A stretch of 64,000 bases of DNA from Hymenolepis diminuta (taxonomy: Eukaryota > Platyhelminthes > Cestoda > Cyclophyllidea > Hymenolepididae). The notes under the pieces are model-generated. The model did not search any database, was not told the DNA's origin, and saw only the letters and a program-made list of their open reading frames with translations. Shown here in pieces: positions 26,501 to 41,500 of the stretch (the stretch's first letter is position 1; each line of letters starts with the position of its first letter). The DNA lies in contig CAADRB010000001.1 in the NCBI GenBank assembly GCA_900708905.1, forward strand, positions 2,062,051 through 2,126,050, written 5' to 3'. The translations under genes were made by a program, and so were the position numbers.

Positions 26501-29500
26501 TTAATGAATGCAGTCTACTATTTCAATCTGACAAAATATAACTAAAGAGGAAAGCATAATCTTTCAAGAATTCAAGGCTCAGAAGACCTCAAAACTAAGT
26601 ACACGAAAAGCACAAAAATGTTCGTTTCTATATGTTGCTTAGAACTAAATTTATCAAGTGTTAAATCAGATATAATTGATAGCCGTCAATAATTTTTCTA
26701 ATATTTAAATCTGTGTTTGTATAAGCTCTCGCAGATAACACATCCACGTAATCATTAATAATTTTTTTTGTTAATTCAGTCAAACTGAATTCAATATGAT
26801 AAATCTCTGGTCTAATGCCAACAATTAATTCACATAATTTATCTTCATATAACCATACCTGGTACACATAAATATGTTCCATTTGAAGCCTCAGTCTCCA
26901 AACCATCTACAAAATATATATATGATTTAACGTTACATGACGATTCTAAGGTAGCAATAAAAATTAATTATTTTGATACCTTCGTGACATAATTTGTCTG
27001 AATGAATTATGACGCCTATTTGAAATAATAGAACAATAAGTAATTTATAATATTTATTGTTCATGTAAATATTATTTCATTAATATTTACCGCCAGAGAA
27101 AACTGGTGGATACACTTTGACCCCTTTCAATAGAAAATAAGCCACAGAAATATTGTTTTGAAGGACATTAAAATAAATCACAAATAATAAACTTACCACA
27201 CTCAAAAACGCAAGATTTTATTAACAATTTCTTTGAAGCTAAATTTCAGTAAATTATATATATGGTTTAGTTAAAAGTTTAAAATAAAAACAATAGGGAG
27301 TGATACTCATACGCTATATTTCGTAATACCACTTATTCCTACTTAATTTTGGGATGATGAGTTGCAACTGAATGGCATTATCATTTTGAATCTACCATTT
27401 TGTTTGCTGACCAGATAACAGTTACCATTTTTAATAAATTTTCTACGTCTTACAACTAGCAAATTACTTTTATTTTCAATTATAAAAAGAGAGGGCAAAT
27501 TAAGAAACACTTGCCTTGTGATGAACTTTTTGATTTATCTACGGGTCCTTCAAAAATAAAATCCTTTAAATTGATCTCAATACACCAGCCCACATAATTG
27601 AAATATAATTGTATTAATTACCCAGTTTAAAATCCGGATAGACAAAGGCGCCTTAAATTTTTAAAGTAAATTTTCCAATTAAATTTTTCAGTTTTTTCAA
27701 GGAAAAATCATTTTCAATTGCAAAGCTTACCGAATTTTTTTGATTTATACTTTTCTTAAAAGGCATACAAAGAAATTGCACACAAGTTTAAAAAATTTAA
27801 GTTACTTGTTGTAATATTTTAACTCTGTTACCTGGAGAAACTATATCAGGAACTACAAGTGAAAGTATAAATTATAAAAATTATGTTTTCTTTCTAAATT
27901 CCGCAATTCGCAAATCAAATTCAAATAACTTTATTGAGATTTTTTGGAAATCGTTTGCATTTTCAATAGCAAAAGTCATTAAAATTCGTTTTTTGGAAAA
28001 TTTATCTATAAAATTGAACTTTGCGTGCTCTAGAGTAACTTAGAATGCATAGATGATTAATTGAAAATAAACTAACTTTTAACTAATAAATTCAATACAA
28101 TCATCCCAGATTATACGTTGGAATATATTTTAGTTGTTTTAATTAATAAACGTTATTCTAATTGTGGAACAAAGTTAGATTTCCGTGATATTTTTATAAC
28201 TTCAAATAGAGACGCTTAAAGGAGTTAAAGTAAACCTCCAGCAGTGCCTTTAAAATAACAAAAATATAAATCAACCTGAAGCAAAATCTATGAATTTCAG
28301 CATCTCGAGATGATAATGTACTTAAACTTGTCACAATTTTGATAGCGCATTTAAACTGAAATGGTACCTCAATTTGAGGTTTTCACAATGCGAAAAATTT
28401 ATTGATTGTCAGAGAAACTAAATCAGAATGCAGTCGTCTTCCACTTTCTATTTGAGACCATTCCCATGTGTTTTTACCTTTTCCAATCAACAAAAGGAAT
28501 TTTACGTTTTAACATTTTCATTCATATCTAGAGCTTGAATCAAATGAAGTATCTGTTGTATTTTTACAAACGAATATCTCCTGGGCTTTCATTGTTTTAT
28601 TGGAAGAATAATTTTATAATTAATAAAAAAAGACATTTCGCGATTTAGAACACCTTGAACACACATTCATTAAAGGATTACTTTACATAAGACACAACTT
28701 CAGAAAAATTTTTAATTTTTACTTTATATTAAACTTTATTTTAAAATTGACATAGATTGCCAATCATAAACGAAATACTCTTTATGACAAACATATGCCT
28801 TTCTCGGGTTAGTTGTCCAGACAACAGATAGTATGAAAATTGTATAAGACTATTTATTAAAAATTAGTGTTTACTTGGATCATCAGCCTTTAGCAGTGGT
28901 GAGGCTGAAAACAAAATGAATAAATGTTTATAATATATCTGAATATTTCATAAATTAACTGCAACTTTAGCAAAAATATATCTGATTGAAAGATTAGGTG
29001 TATATATACGTATATGTATGGGATTATAAATAATTCAATTCTGTGATCATTGTATAACTATTACTACAATATGGAATAATTAGGCTGTTTAATTAATATA
29101 ATAATTTATTGAAGATCCGATGTTATGAAATTTTTATAAGATTTCAATCCAGATATTAATAAGAAAATAAAATCTAGCGGAATCATTGACATTTAGTACC
29201 GTTGAAGATGAATAATAAAGAGCATGATATTCTGAAATGATATTTATAAGTGAGTAAAGTTTGGTAAACTTTCATTATACAAGTACCGCAAACTGAGTAT
29301 AAACACTTAATATTGGTACTGGAATCTGATCGTTATGGTGATAGAAAATCAAATCGACAGAAGATAATTTAACAATATGTCACCATTAATTACATCGAAC
29401 ACTTACCATATTCCGTGGTTTCAATTTGTGCGGAAGCTAAAGAACAAAACACGGAGAAGCAGGAGTGATCTAATTTCCCAGAAAGAAATTTTCAAGAGTA

Positions 29501-32500
29501 TTCAAATATCGATAGTACAGAAAGAAATCAACAAATACTACGCAAATTCTTATTTGGATATGTGATATTATTTGACACAATATCCCACGTTCGATTTGAG
29601 ATATGTATAATTATGATTAAAAAATTATATTTAAAATTTATTTTAAATCTATTAGCGTTATATTTATTCTTTACCTATAAAAATCTTCCAGCGTCTTTCT
29701 AGATAAATTAGTTAATAAAATTATTTGTGAAATACCTCTGTTTATCAACTATATGAGTCTCGTAATAAATCCATTTTTAATTCTTTAACCCCTCTCATCA
29801 GACCTGACAGTTTACTAATTATTAGATGAAGTAGCACAAAACAAACACTGTCAATCAAAATATGTCAGTGTCATAATATTATACCATTTTTGATCAGAAG
29901 GCCGTTCCGTTTATAATTAAAATGGCAAAATTATCGATATATTCATTTAAAAAACAGAACACGTTGAGCACTTTTTCTTAAGTAAATAATAGGGCTATTA
30001 ATTCCTCTTGAAATTTATTTAAAAAGCATTATTATTTGTTTTATTAACCTAATTTTATAGAGTTTTCTCTTATTTCAACTTTCACAGTAATATTACGAAC
30101 ATAAAAGCTTAATTAAGAGCTCTTCGGTTTCACATGAATGTATTCACCAAATACATCCTAGCATCAACTCCTTTGAAATACGACAAGACGCACATAACAG
30201 TCAGAAATCTTACTTAATAGATAAATTTTAAAAATAATATTCAAAAATGCCAAATTTTTCAAAATTATAATGATATTTTCCTTTACAGAGCTATAAATAA
30301 GGAATTTATTTGAATGGTTGCTGAAGTATACAATGGTTTCAAATTAAAGCGCCTTTAAAGTCCATAATATACAACATTATTCTTATCTAAAAAATATAGT
30401 ATTTATTTTTTAAAGTATTTATATTCCATTATGTGACTAACTACAGAATGCATAAGGTGCTAAATAAGCATAGGGCCGCAGATATAACAATGGCAGACTC
30501 AAGTAAATTCACTGAAATAAAATTTACCGCTTTCAGTTGAGAAAGATTCTGAAAATTAAAAAAAATGCTTAAATTTCTATTTACTAAAATTTTAATGCGC
30601 AAGGCATGCATCAAAAACCTCTTTCTCAACACATTTCCGCAAAATAATTCTCTTTAATAGTTTGGTTTTTGACCGCATTTAATGAAATAGAGTATTTGAA
30701 AAATTCTATGATAAAATTTTTATGTGTAGTAATTTATTTACGTTCATAAGATTAATACAAAATATCTTTGTCATTTTAAAACGTATTTCAATTTTCAATA
30801 TGAAAATAGAACTGGTAAAACGTAATAAAATTTAAAGCAAACTTGATATTTAGATCAACTTTAAACTGCGAGGTTTTATTAATTCTTAAGTCTTCAGCCA
30901 TCAGATATTAGGAAAATACAGAATTTGATTTGAACCCTTGCAAAATGTCCTTTCCACTGTAGTTTCAAGGCATTAAAAAAACATCTGCATGTTATTAGTG
31001 GTCTCTTCTACCCGCCTTGACCGATTGCCCTATGAAGGTTTTCATCAAATTATTCTGTTAAACAGCCCGAATTCTCTTTTTATTTTATCAAAATGATTCA
31101 TCTCACGTATCAATACCTTCTTGTTAAAAATCACCTAATACCAAATTATCTCTGCCTCTCCGAATATCGAATTTCACCAACTTTCCTCCAGATTATGTTT
31201 GCTGCTGTCTAACCAATTATGTCGTATTTGAATCAGAATTTAAAATTCCCCTTTAGGTTAGTTTTACTAAAGCCGCAATATACCTCCTAAGTAGAAACGG
31301 AAGAACTAATTTATTGTTGAAAAAAGCAAAGTCTTTACGAATCTAACAAGTTTTTACCAACTAACAACTCTAATATTCTAAAGATTAAAGTAACTTTTCA
31401 ACCTGATATTTCAAGCATGATAAATTCCGTGTGCACGATCTTTCCAGCTATCAAAGAGGGCTAAACTCTCTTGGAAAGAGGAAACCAAATAAACTACAAA
31501 TGATTCACACCTCCATACAAGATTATTCTTCTCTATTTTTGAAATTGTGAAATAAGTAACTTTGAAAGATCTATTTGATGAATATCAAATGGGTTATGGA
31601 ATTCCATAAAAATGACATGTGGCACATTGATAAATATGCATTAGTTAAATTTAGTTGAAGGAGTTGTAGTTTAGCGTTTGTTTTTTCTACTAAAAAGTGA
31701 GTCTTCTCAAGGCAGTACGATAACACTTCTCTTGATAAGTTTGTAGTGACATTTTAATGTTTAGTTATAAATAAGATTTACTTACCAGATATGAACGGCA
31801 AAATTTCCGTATTCCTGGCTAAATTTGATTAAATAATTTCATTTAAAAGAACTTTTTGTAAAGAAGGATCTTATACAAATACGAGATAAAATAAAAAAAT
31901 ATTATAAAACGACCAAATATTTACTTTGTTGACCCTTTTGAATTCCATCTGTCAGTGATGAATCTACAATATCAGTATCAAAAATCCGTATTTAGTATCA
32001 AGGCTAATTCTCGGTTTAAATGAGCTAAATACCCTGCAGCTATGAAGATGAGAGGTCAGTGAGAACATTGGCTAGATCAGGACTTTTATTCAACTTAATG
32101 CAACTTGCTCGAGATGAAGAGTGTGATCATCAAGATAAGATGGTCGCTTCCTTTCACTCTGTAATTATTCATACTTCTTTTAGACCTTAAACCCTTTCTT
32201 ATTACTCTCCTTAACATATATCTATTTAAACGAAGCTTCCCTGAATATGAATACGTTTTTTTATCGATTGATGAACGAAGGTCAATCTGCGTCAAATCAA
32301 TAGCATTTTGTCCAGACTAACTTCTAGCTGTCAAGAACAGTATACGTCCGCATATTGACAAGAATACTAAGTGACAAAGTGACCGCCGACGAGACAAAAC
32401 CAAGGCTCTGCGATTATGCTTATCGGCAGTTTGTCACCAGAGTGGGAGTTGAATATGGAATTTTAGTGATATTTCATCCTTTTCGTGTTATTAGAAATAA

Positions 32501-35500
32501 AATCGGAATTCAATCTACGTCACGATGAAATTAACCTCTATGCTTCTACGGGTTTTAATAACTTGAAATTGTAACATGGAACATCGATAGCTCTACTGTC
32601 AGCCAAGACAGAGATAACGCGATAAATGTTCAATGGATAACCAACTATAGTAATTACATTCTGGTCAATTATAATATTACCTTCTCATCAGTAAAAATTG
32701 ACCAAAGGTAAGTTATAAATAACCTTGAACAATTTATTTGAGTAAATCGCTTTATTCTGTAATAAATTATCAATGATAATTACTTACCAGTCATTATTTG
32801 AAATAAGTCAGTATTTTCAGCTAAAGGTAATTGAAGAATAACACATTTAAGAACAAATTTTAAAAATCAGGTCTTTTAAAACCAGAAGAATAACGTAAAT
32901 CCTCTATTTAAAAAAGTGCAAAATCCTTAATTATAATATTTACATTTTAGGGTCAAACTAAATATCCTGGTGTAGAGCTGAGTCAAATCTCAGAGGCATT
33001 TTTTTAAAAAATAGATCACAAGCCTTAGTTAATTCAAAATTCATTCAACATCAGTTAAGACATGATACCTGATTGTTGTCAAAACTATTTGGAGCGATTT
33101 ACTTCAAATCTTATTTCTGACCTATTCAAACCAACTTGCAGCATGGACAATTACCACACCATCTAATCTTTAAAACCCATGTAATTTCGCATATGTTCCT
33201 GTTTTACAATCAAATGAATTCAATCGGCTTGATAATTGCCAATATATATGAATGATTTCTATTTTTAAACTTCCATAGGGAGCCACAATTCATATAAGAA
33301 TACGAAAAAGCACAGTGCTCCAGAATTTAAATATCAATATTAACTTATTCTTAACCTCCTCCCCCATCCTTGTCTAACTAGACTGATTTGATTCAGGAAT
33401 TTTTCCAATCATTAAAAATTGCAAATGCTTTTTTGCATTGCCATGAGCAATGTGGTAGCGAAATTGGAAATGAACGCAACCATCATTTGTTTTAGAAATC
33501 AGATTTCAGTGTAATGATTTTGCAACTGCCCTTAAAGTTTTAACTAAAATTGTGTACTCAAATACGTCAAGTAATATAAGAAGAGGACTCAAGTAATTTT
33601 CTTTCTGATCAATGTCCAAATCCTCAACTGTATCACTACTTTACCTTTTCAATAAATACTACATTGAAAGCAGCAGTGCGTATTATTTTTAAATGAGCAT
33701 TAGCGGTTAAATTAATTTTAATCGAACGGACCAAATAGCTTTGCTCAGTGCTATAAATTCTCATAAGATGACAACAAAATGAAGCGGAAAATTATGGTAT
33801 TTTTAAACAAAAATAGCAAAAATGTAGAAAATGTTTACTTTTACAGCCAAAACCCATTGGACTTTCAGGAGAGGAGTCTAAAATATCAATGCGGGAAAAG
33901 TGTGACGATAGTGAAATTTCAGCACTTTTGACTTCTAAATTTATTTTACTCAAGCGGACCTCAACATTTCTCTAATCCGTATAAACATTTTAAATTATTT
34001 GGATGACCAATTTTTACAATTTTTACAAGTTTTAAGGAAGGGAGAGCTTCTGAATAAGGGATTAAATCGGGAAGGGTTCAAGGAGAAGTGGGCAGTGTGT
34101 ACAAGAATTTAATCTCGAAGAACTTTGCCTACCCACATTTTCTTTAGGAGAGCAGTCCACAATGTAAATTCCCAATATTCAAATTGACTAATTTGACTCC
34201 CATATCCAGGAGTGAAATGATTCAGAGCTTACTGACCAGATAATTTAATTCTGTGGATAGACAAGCAATCTCTATATTTACATCTTCTCAGATCATGATG
34301 AGGTTGTTGAAACTAGCAATGATTCTTTAAGTTAAATGAACTGCTTCATAAGTTACACCCATATTAATCTTATAAATGGACGTATTCAGCCTCACATTCT
34401 TACTTTAATTACACTAATATAGACAAATAAGCAGGTGAGGTATGAAACTTCAGTTATGTTAGCTGTCGATTGACAGCTTAATGTTAAATTTAGTAACTTC
34501 TATAAGATTGTTTATATGATAATTCTATTAGAATAAGTGGTTAAACATCGCATTTACATCTGTTTAACAGATTAATATAAATTGTTCTATATGTTTTAAT
34601 AAAAAAATATAAAATCAGTGTTTTCAAACGTGATGCGGGGCGCATTATTCCAATTTAAAATACTCCGTTTTAAAACTGAAATACGGCAAGATGAAACATA
34701 ATGCATCTCCAATCTGAAGATTTTTTTAATCATTAATAAATAGTTAGCATTCCCTTCTAGATAAACCCCAGGGGGAAAGTGATTATTAATAATACAGGAG
34801 ATTAAAATGTCACCGGGTAATTGCTATAGAAATTTAAGGAGAATATAGAAGGACTTTATTTCTATTCATTTATCCTCGAGTCCTTTCACTTCCTTCTCAC
34901 GTTAGACCTACCGAATATTTTAGTTAGATTTATTTTCGGTTTAATGGCTTATTCTGATATTCTAGACAAATTTAAATTCTGAACAGATCGTATTTGTTTG
35001 ACCTCATTACGTCAGTCTAAAATTTTTTACAGAATGGAGGAATTGTGATTCTTTTCAAACTGTCTTTTTCCCAATATGTTAAAAATACCTTCTTAAGTAA
35101 TAAAATGAATGATTTCGGTAAATTTTTTAGAGTTTTCATCACTCTCCTTTGTACATTCCACTTTAATCAGCTAAGTTTGTGCCCTGTAATAATCGGACTT
35201 GGCTATTTTAGGGACATTAGTTCTTTTATCTCCATTTTACCTACAGTAGAGAGAAAATGGTTTGGTAAAGAAGAACACATACTGCTATCTTTTTAAATTA
35301 GTAGATTAGTCTATTTTTCAATTAAGAGAATGTGTACTATAGTTATTAATACCACATGCCTCCATATAAGTGAGCTTTATACATATATACTCCTCGGCAC
35401 GCACAAATTAGGCATATGGCTTCAAAACTCTTCAAAGGAAGTGCTAATAAAACTTGACTTGGATAAAAAGGAAGGAACCCCGGAGCTGCTCTTTTAAAAA

Positions 35501-38500
35501 ACCCCCATTCTACTGGCCCTCTGATTGATTACAATTAACCGGTCCGATTAGCCATCAGCATCACCGGTTGTGAATAACGAAAATTGGTCTCGTGATCTCT
35601 AACTGACAGATAAGTACGTTGATCATGGGTATATCTATTCACAATAAGGTTTTTATTATTTAGAAAGTATGTTTTCCTTAAATTCTCACAAGTTAAAAGA
35701 CCTAAGTCATTCAGAAAATTTGTTCAAACAAATTGAAACGTGAATTAAGAGATCCCAGCGATGGCAAACGTGACCATATATTAATGTAAAAATCGTGACT
35801 TCTCAGAACGTAATTTATTTTTTCATATCCATTCGAAAATATGAGAAATTATTTCTACTTGCCAAATGGCCGCGGCTAAGATATATTAAATGTAAAATTT
35901 TCGACAATGATGTAAAGATTGCACCTTCTGTTAAGTAAAATATATTATCACATAAAAAAATCCGGAAGATATTTAATGACGCTTAATTTTACAGACTAAA
36001 TAAATGCCACCTCTGTAATTTCATCGGAAATTACAAACAAAAGAGGTCATTTATAGGATTTATCTTTTCGACATTAAAACCACTTCGGTAAAGTTTAGAA
36101 ACGGAAAACCAAGCCTTTTCATAAATCACAGACCCCATAATAGCATTGATTAAACAAAATGCTCTTGTAGCGGCGTGTTTTTGGTATCCATATTTTTTGC
36201 ACTTTTAGTAATACCTTTCCTTTTAATTAGACATCGGTGATTGGTGGACTCAAATTATCATGGGGCACACTGTGCGTGCATTCAAGTCCGGAGGTGTGTT
36301 CGAATACTCTATCCGACCGATTATTTTTCTTCCTGATACGCTTTCTCTATTCTCATATTGCTCATTATATTATTCATAAAATACTCCAACATTTATTTTT
36401 CTCTTTTACCCTTTCTGTTTTCAACTCTAAGTAAGATTAGCACGATAAGAATAAGAGTGGAATATAAATGGGAATTTCTTTCGTTTTAACAGCTGACCAA
36501 TCACAGAAACTCTGTTTATTCCAAAACTAGTTCAAATCCCAATAGAATACAATATTAAATTTATTCATGAATAATGGATGAAACTATTACTTTACTTACT
36601 AGATTGTAATGTTGATGATTCTTTAATCGAAGCTAAAATAAATCAAATCACATCATTCACGCGGATTATTTTTAGGCTGTTATTCTTATAAGAATAACAA
36701 AAAAGTGGACAACATATAGAATTAAGAAGAGTTTAAAATAATATTAAGATGAATGTATTAAGTCGATTTACTTTCTAAGGTTGGAGGAATCGAATTTTTA
36801 GGTGGAATATCTAAAATATGGCAAAAGATATTTCATTTTAAAGTTCAAACGGGTCAGATATATTCGATTTACTGAGAATAATCTAATTCAATAATCAATA
36901 AATATTCGGGAAAAAGAAGACAGGGATTGTTTCAAGTGGTGGAGTAAAAGAGAAAATTTATTAAGGAATAACATTGAGCATAGTAAGTACTGAAGATACA
37001 GGTATCTCATTAGTCCGAGTCTCATAAAATATTTGATGCGGTTAATAATCGTCTGTTATGCACACATTATATCTCTTGAATATATAACTTCCTCTGTCGG
37101 ATTTTGAACTAATTTCTTCTAACTCCCTCTAATTTCCTTGACTAATAAATTTAGCATGATTTTGCACTATTAAGCACAACGGCAGCACCAATGTCTTGCT
37201 CCGGATCTTGTTTAAAATATTCAAATAATTTGTTACTTTAGCCAATAATTGAAAATTGATTACGCTAATTGCAAGATTGGGATACGTACATGAAAAGCAA
37301 AATATCGACAATTGAGTAGCATGTTAACTTCAATCAAGTGCTCCGAAAGTATTCGATGCAGCTCTTTTAACCATCCTCAATTTTCCTTTTGCTTTATTAA
37401 ATGAATACCGAAGTGTATATTATCCATGAAAGCTGTAATAAAAATTACTAAGGTGTCATGAGCCTTATTTGAATGATTTATCAGTCCTTATACTTTTCTC
37501 CAGAATACGTAGACGACGAAATTTTGGTTTCATGCCGCTTTTAAAATCAAAATGCTTTTAAATACAGTAAAAATTGCTAATATCTGTTATTTTTATTTGA
37601 AATACAATTTCTTATATTTTACTTACCTTTTAAATGTTGTGATAACAACGGATTTTGAGCTAAAATTTATCAAATAAAATCGTTTGAATAGGTTATTTAT
37701 TAAAAATTAGCACTATGGAGGAACAGATTTATTTTAACTAAAGTAAATAATATGAAATAAGAAAAAGGGGAAAAATTAAAGTCCTTCAAATTTACAGACT
37801 GAACTATCCTGATTTTTTGAGAAAATATCTAAAATATATCGGTTCAATAATTTTGAATTGACATATTTTGTTCGCTTATGGGGGTCATCAAGAAGCCGAA
37901 ACAATGCGATACTTTCTAAAATATAGACCAGCTGGTGTGGCGAAGAATCCCCAAGGACTCGGTTAGGTAAATCAGTTTTGGTGATAAGGATGTTGAACCC
38001 CATTTTCTGTCCCCTGACTTTCTCCCCTTGTTGATTTCCCAATTATTACAATTCAGCACAATGAACTTTTAGATAAACATGATTTAGTCAATTTGTCTTT
38101 TATACGTTGTCCTCATGATAATAAGCAATATGGTATCACCTGAAATCTTTGTGGGTATGCATTTCTCATAATCTGTAGCTAACTCATTAAAAGTAACGAG
38201 AACTTTGCAGGCGTCGAAGTTTTGAAAGCCAACAACAATCAGATTAAACATATCATCGTGGTGTTCTCAAATGTTCATTAATAGGCGTTTTCACTTCCAG
38301 TTTACCTAAAAGCCGCCTCTTTGTTAACTATAATTATCATTAAATATGCACCAATAAGCATTGATCTCATGACTTTTACTCAATAAACTATAGCCACATT
38401 AATGTAAATTTCGTTTATTTAATCGCTGACAACTTCCCAACTGAGAACTCTAGTCAAAAAGCAATATGCACCATAAACAGCAAACGTTATCCCTAATAAA

Positions 38501-41500
38501 AGCTATTGCAAATTATGTTTCGAGTTATTCAAGTTAGAACCCCTAAATACTCTATTTAGAAAAATAATGTATAATTTACCAGACTTTGAAGGCCGACTGG
38601 GTGGAGATCCTGGAAAGTTCAACAAATATTAAACTATTAAAGGACGGTAAGTCGATTTGTCACCAAAAGTACTTTTGTGAATCCAAATGTGACGAATGTT
38701 AGCTTGATTTCCCAGCCTACTCCAATCTTCTCTACCTCAAATATGTTTTAAAAAATTAAAGTTTAACACAGTGAAAGTTTTATAGTGAACAAGAAAACCA
38801 GTGTACGATAAAGGGATTTGGCCAAGCAATAGATATAGCCGTTACCAAACGCCTAAGAATTTCACCAGCATATAGTAAAAAAGAGAGAGAATGTCATCCC
38901 AGCTTTACCAAACCGAAAACAGGCAAGATAGCAGAGTAAAGTTTAATAGATGGAGTTAAATAACAGGGATAAAGTCGAGAAACAGCTTCATTACCAGAGA
39001 TAAGTTATACGAATTAGGATTACCGCGGGTAAGGTAAATACATTTCTTACATCCCTGTCCGTTGATAATCAGTGAAGCAATAATAAGTGCATATCGACAC
39101 TTCTGTAATAATCTAAATGTTGTTAACTTAATTGGTATTTTTTACGATCTTCAAGTCAGCTAAAAGAAGTAAAAGACACAAGTTCTCTTTGTTACTACTA
39201 AAACTTAGTCCATAAATGTAGTCCATAATAGTTATTAGGAAGCAAATACAAATATAAAATATCATTTTGGCCAAAGGAAAATGTCTAATAATTATTCATA
39301 GTTATGTTTTCATCTTGACAGTATTCTGCCAATTTTTTCAATAAAGTTGTAACGAAAATCTTATCAATACGTGGAGACGCATGCCGCCAGTTTTCCTGTC
39401 TTTCACTATAAGATCAGGTCGATCTAACTTCAGTTTACTACAAGAAGGGGCACTTTGAGCACACATACTTCCAGGGCAGGGGGTGGTTCAGTGGAAATGA
39501 CCGTCTAAAAAAGTTACTTCCATGCAAATCATTTTGCAAATAAACGATCTTTCACATTTCAGACATCCCCATTACCGGGCCCCCTATATCAGTTTATTTA
39601 AATACTTGAATTTCGATGATATTTTTTAAGTAGTTTGTCAGTTTAACTAGAGTCCAAATTAAAATTAGCAAGGGGTACAAGGATACATTTCATTTAAGTA
39701 TTCAGTATTTAGAAGTTACATTCGTTTTAGCGAAAAAACCTTAATTTTAAATAAGGTTTTCGTAGTCCTACAAAGTCTTGACGTATTCCTCTACAAGAAC
39801 AAGACGAATTCATGAACTAAATTTGAATTCCAGTCAAGTGGACCCAAAAATCCAATAACTTGCTTTTTATCATTCGATTTCCACGACTACTTTCAGAATG
39901 AATGACAAGACGTTGCATTGAAGTGTATTTGTGATGACATCTGACTTGCGCTTCCAAACACGCAGGCTCAGACTATTCAGCCAGAAATTGCAATTATAAG
40001 GTGACAATGACCCAATCTAGGACTGATAACTTGAGAGGAACACGATTTAGAACACATAAGGTAGTTGAAAATGAGAATATATTGAACGTTTAGGCTTGTA
40101 AACAACCAGCGATAACTAATGAGTGGGAAAATAAATTATTTTACAAATAAAACAAGTTATAAAAGAGCCCGAAAGAGCATGTAAGTCAGCTTGTGTAATC
40201 GACGCCATTGTGATGACAGTTAGCCTTAAGGGACTATTAAACAGTATCTTAGTTGGGGTGCTTAGATATTTTTATAATGTTAATATTTATTATTTATTGG
40301 TACAAATGAAAAATGACATAGATATATAAAAACGGTACTTACCGGACGAATTTGACGAAGAACCTCAAATGACAAGAAATAACATAATTATTCTCGCATT
40401 CAAAGTTAAGTAGGTCTGATAGTAGGGTTGGATAAATACCAAGAGCAACATCTTACTTTTAGCACCTACTTGGTTAAGTAAATTGCATCATTATTTAAAA
40501 ACTATCTGAAATTATTGCACAAAAATTATCATACGTGGTGCGCGACCGGTTGGAACTTCTAAAAGGAGATATTTTAATCCCATTAATTTGATTCGGAGGA
40601 ATAATTTCGAATCTGCTTATCCTTAAATTATAAACATTCATTAATGTAATAGATATAGTAGACTTACTAAATACAGCATCTGGACTTTTATTTGAAAGTC
40701 CTAAAAATAATAAAAGCACATTTAATACAATGTATAGGCACACTTCAAAAAGCAAAAAAGAAAAATAAATTTTAATTATTCCATCCTTTAACTCTGCGTC
40801 CGTATATAAAACATCACGTAGTTGAATTATATCAGAATGTGAACTGACGATCTTGGGATGTTTTATTCCCTTAGTACGTTATAGATTCTGGCCTACAGTA
40901 GGTAGGAAATCTAGCAAATGCCAGTTGAGAACGATATCATTTTGGTAAAAATGCGACTTGTAAAGTGGGAACAATTAAAATGATGACAGTGCGCAAGAAA
41001 GTCACCGTATGGAAACTTTAGAGGTAAACTGCAGGAATCAGTGCACTGACCAAGACTTATCAGGTAGCAAAATCGTTATTTTGTTGTGAAATTAGTCATT
41101 AGAATTTCAATTTATTTTAAAATTAGATATAGTAATTTCCACTTTTGCACTTTTTCATTTGGTAGGGTACAATTTAAGGTCCTTGAGCTAATTACTTTCA
41201 TTAATTAATAAACCTTTACGATTGACAGTAACGATCCAAATCGAAATGTAGCTGTCCATACATTTTTTAATGGACATTAGCTTCGTTCAAAATTTTTTAT
41301 CCCTGAATACATAGCATAGTCGGTAATTTCTGAAATGTCAAATTCTTTACAAATTCCATATAGTCCGTGTTAATCCACTGATTCATTATATTCTTTATTT
41401 AGTCATTTCTTCAATAAAAAGATGGCTTTAGCATGTCATAAAAGAGATCTTAATTATCTGAACATTCAATCAGATCAGATTATCGACAATATTTAATTAC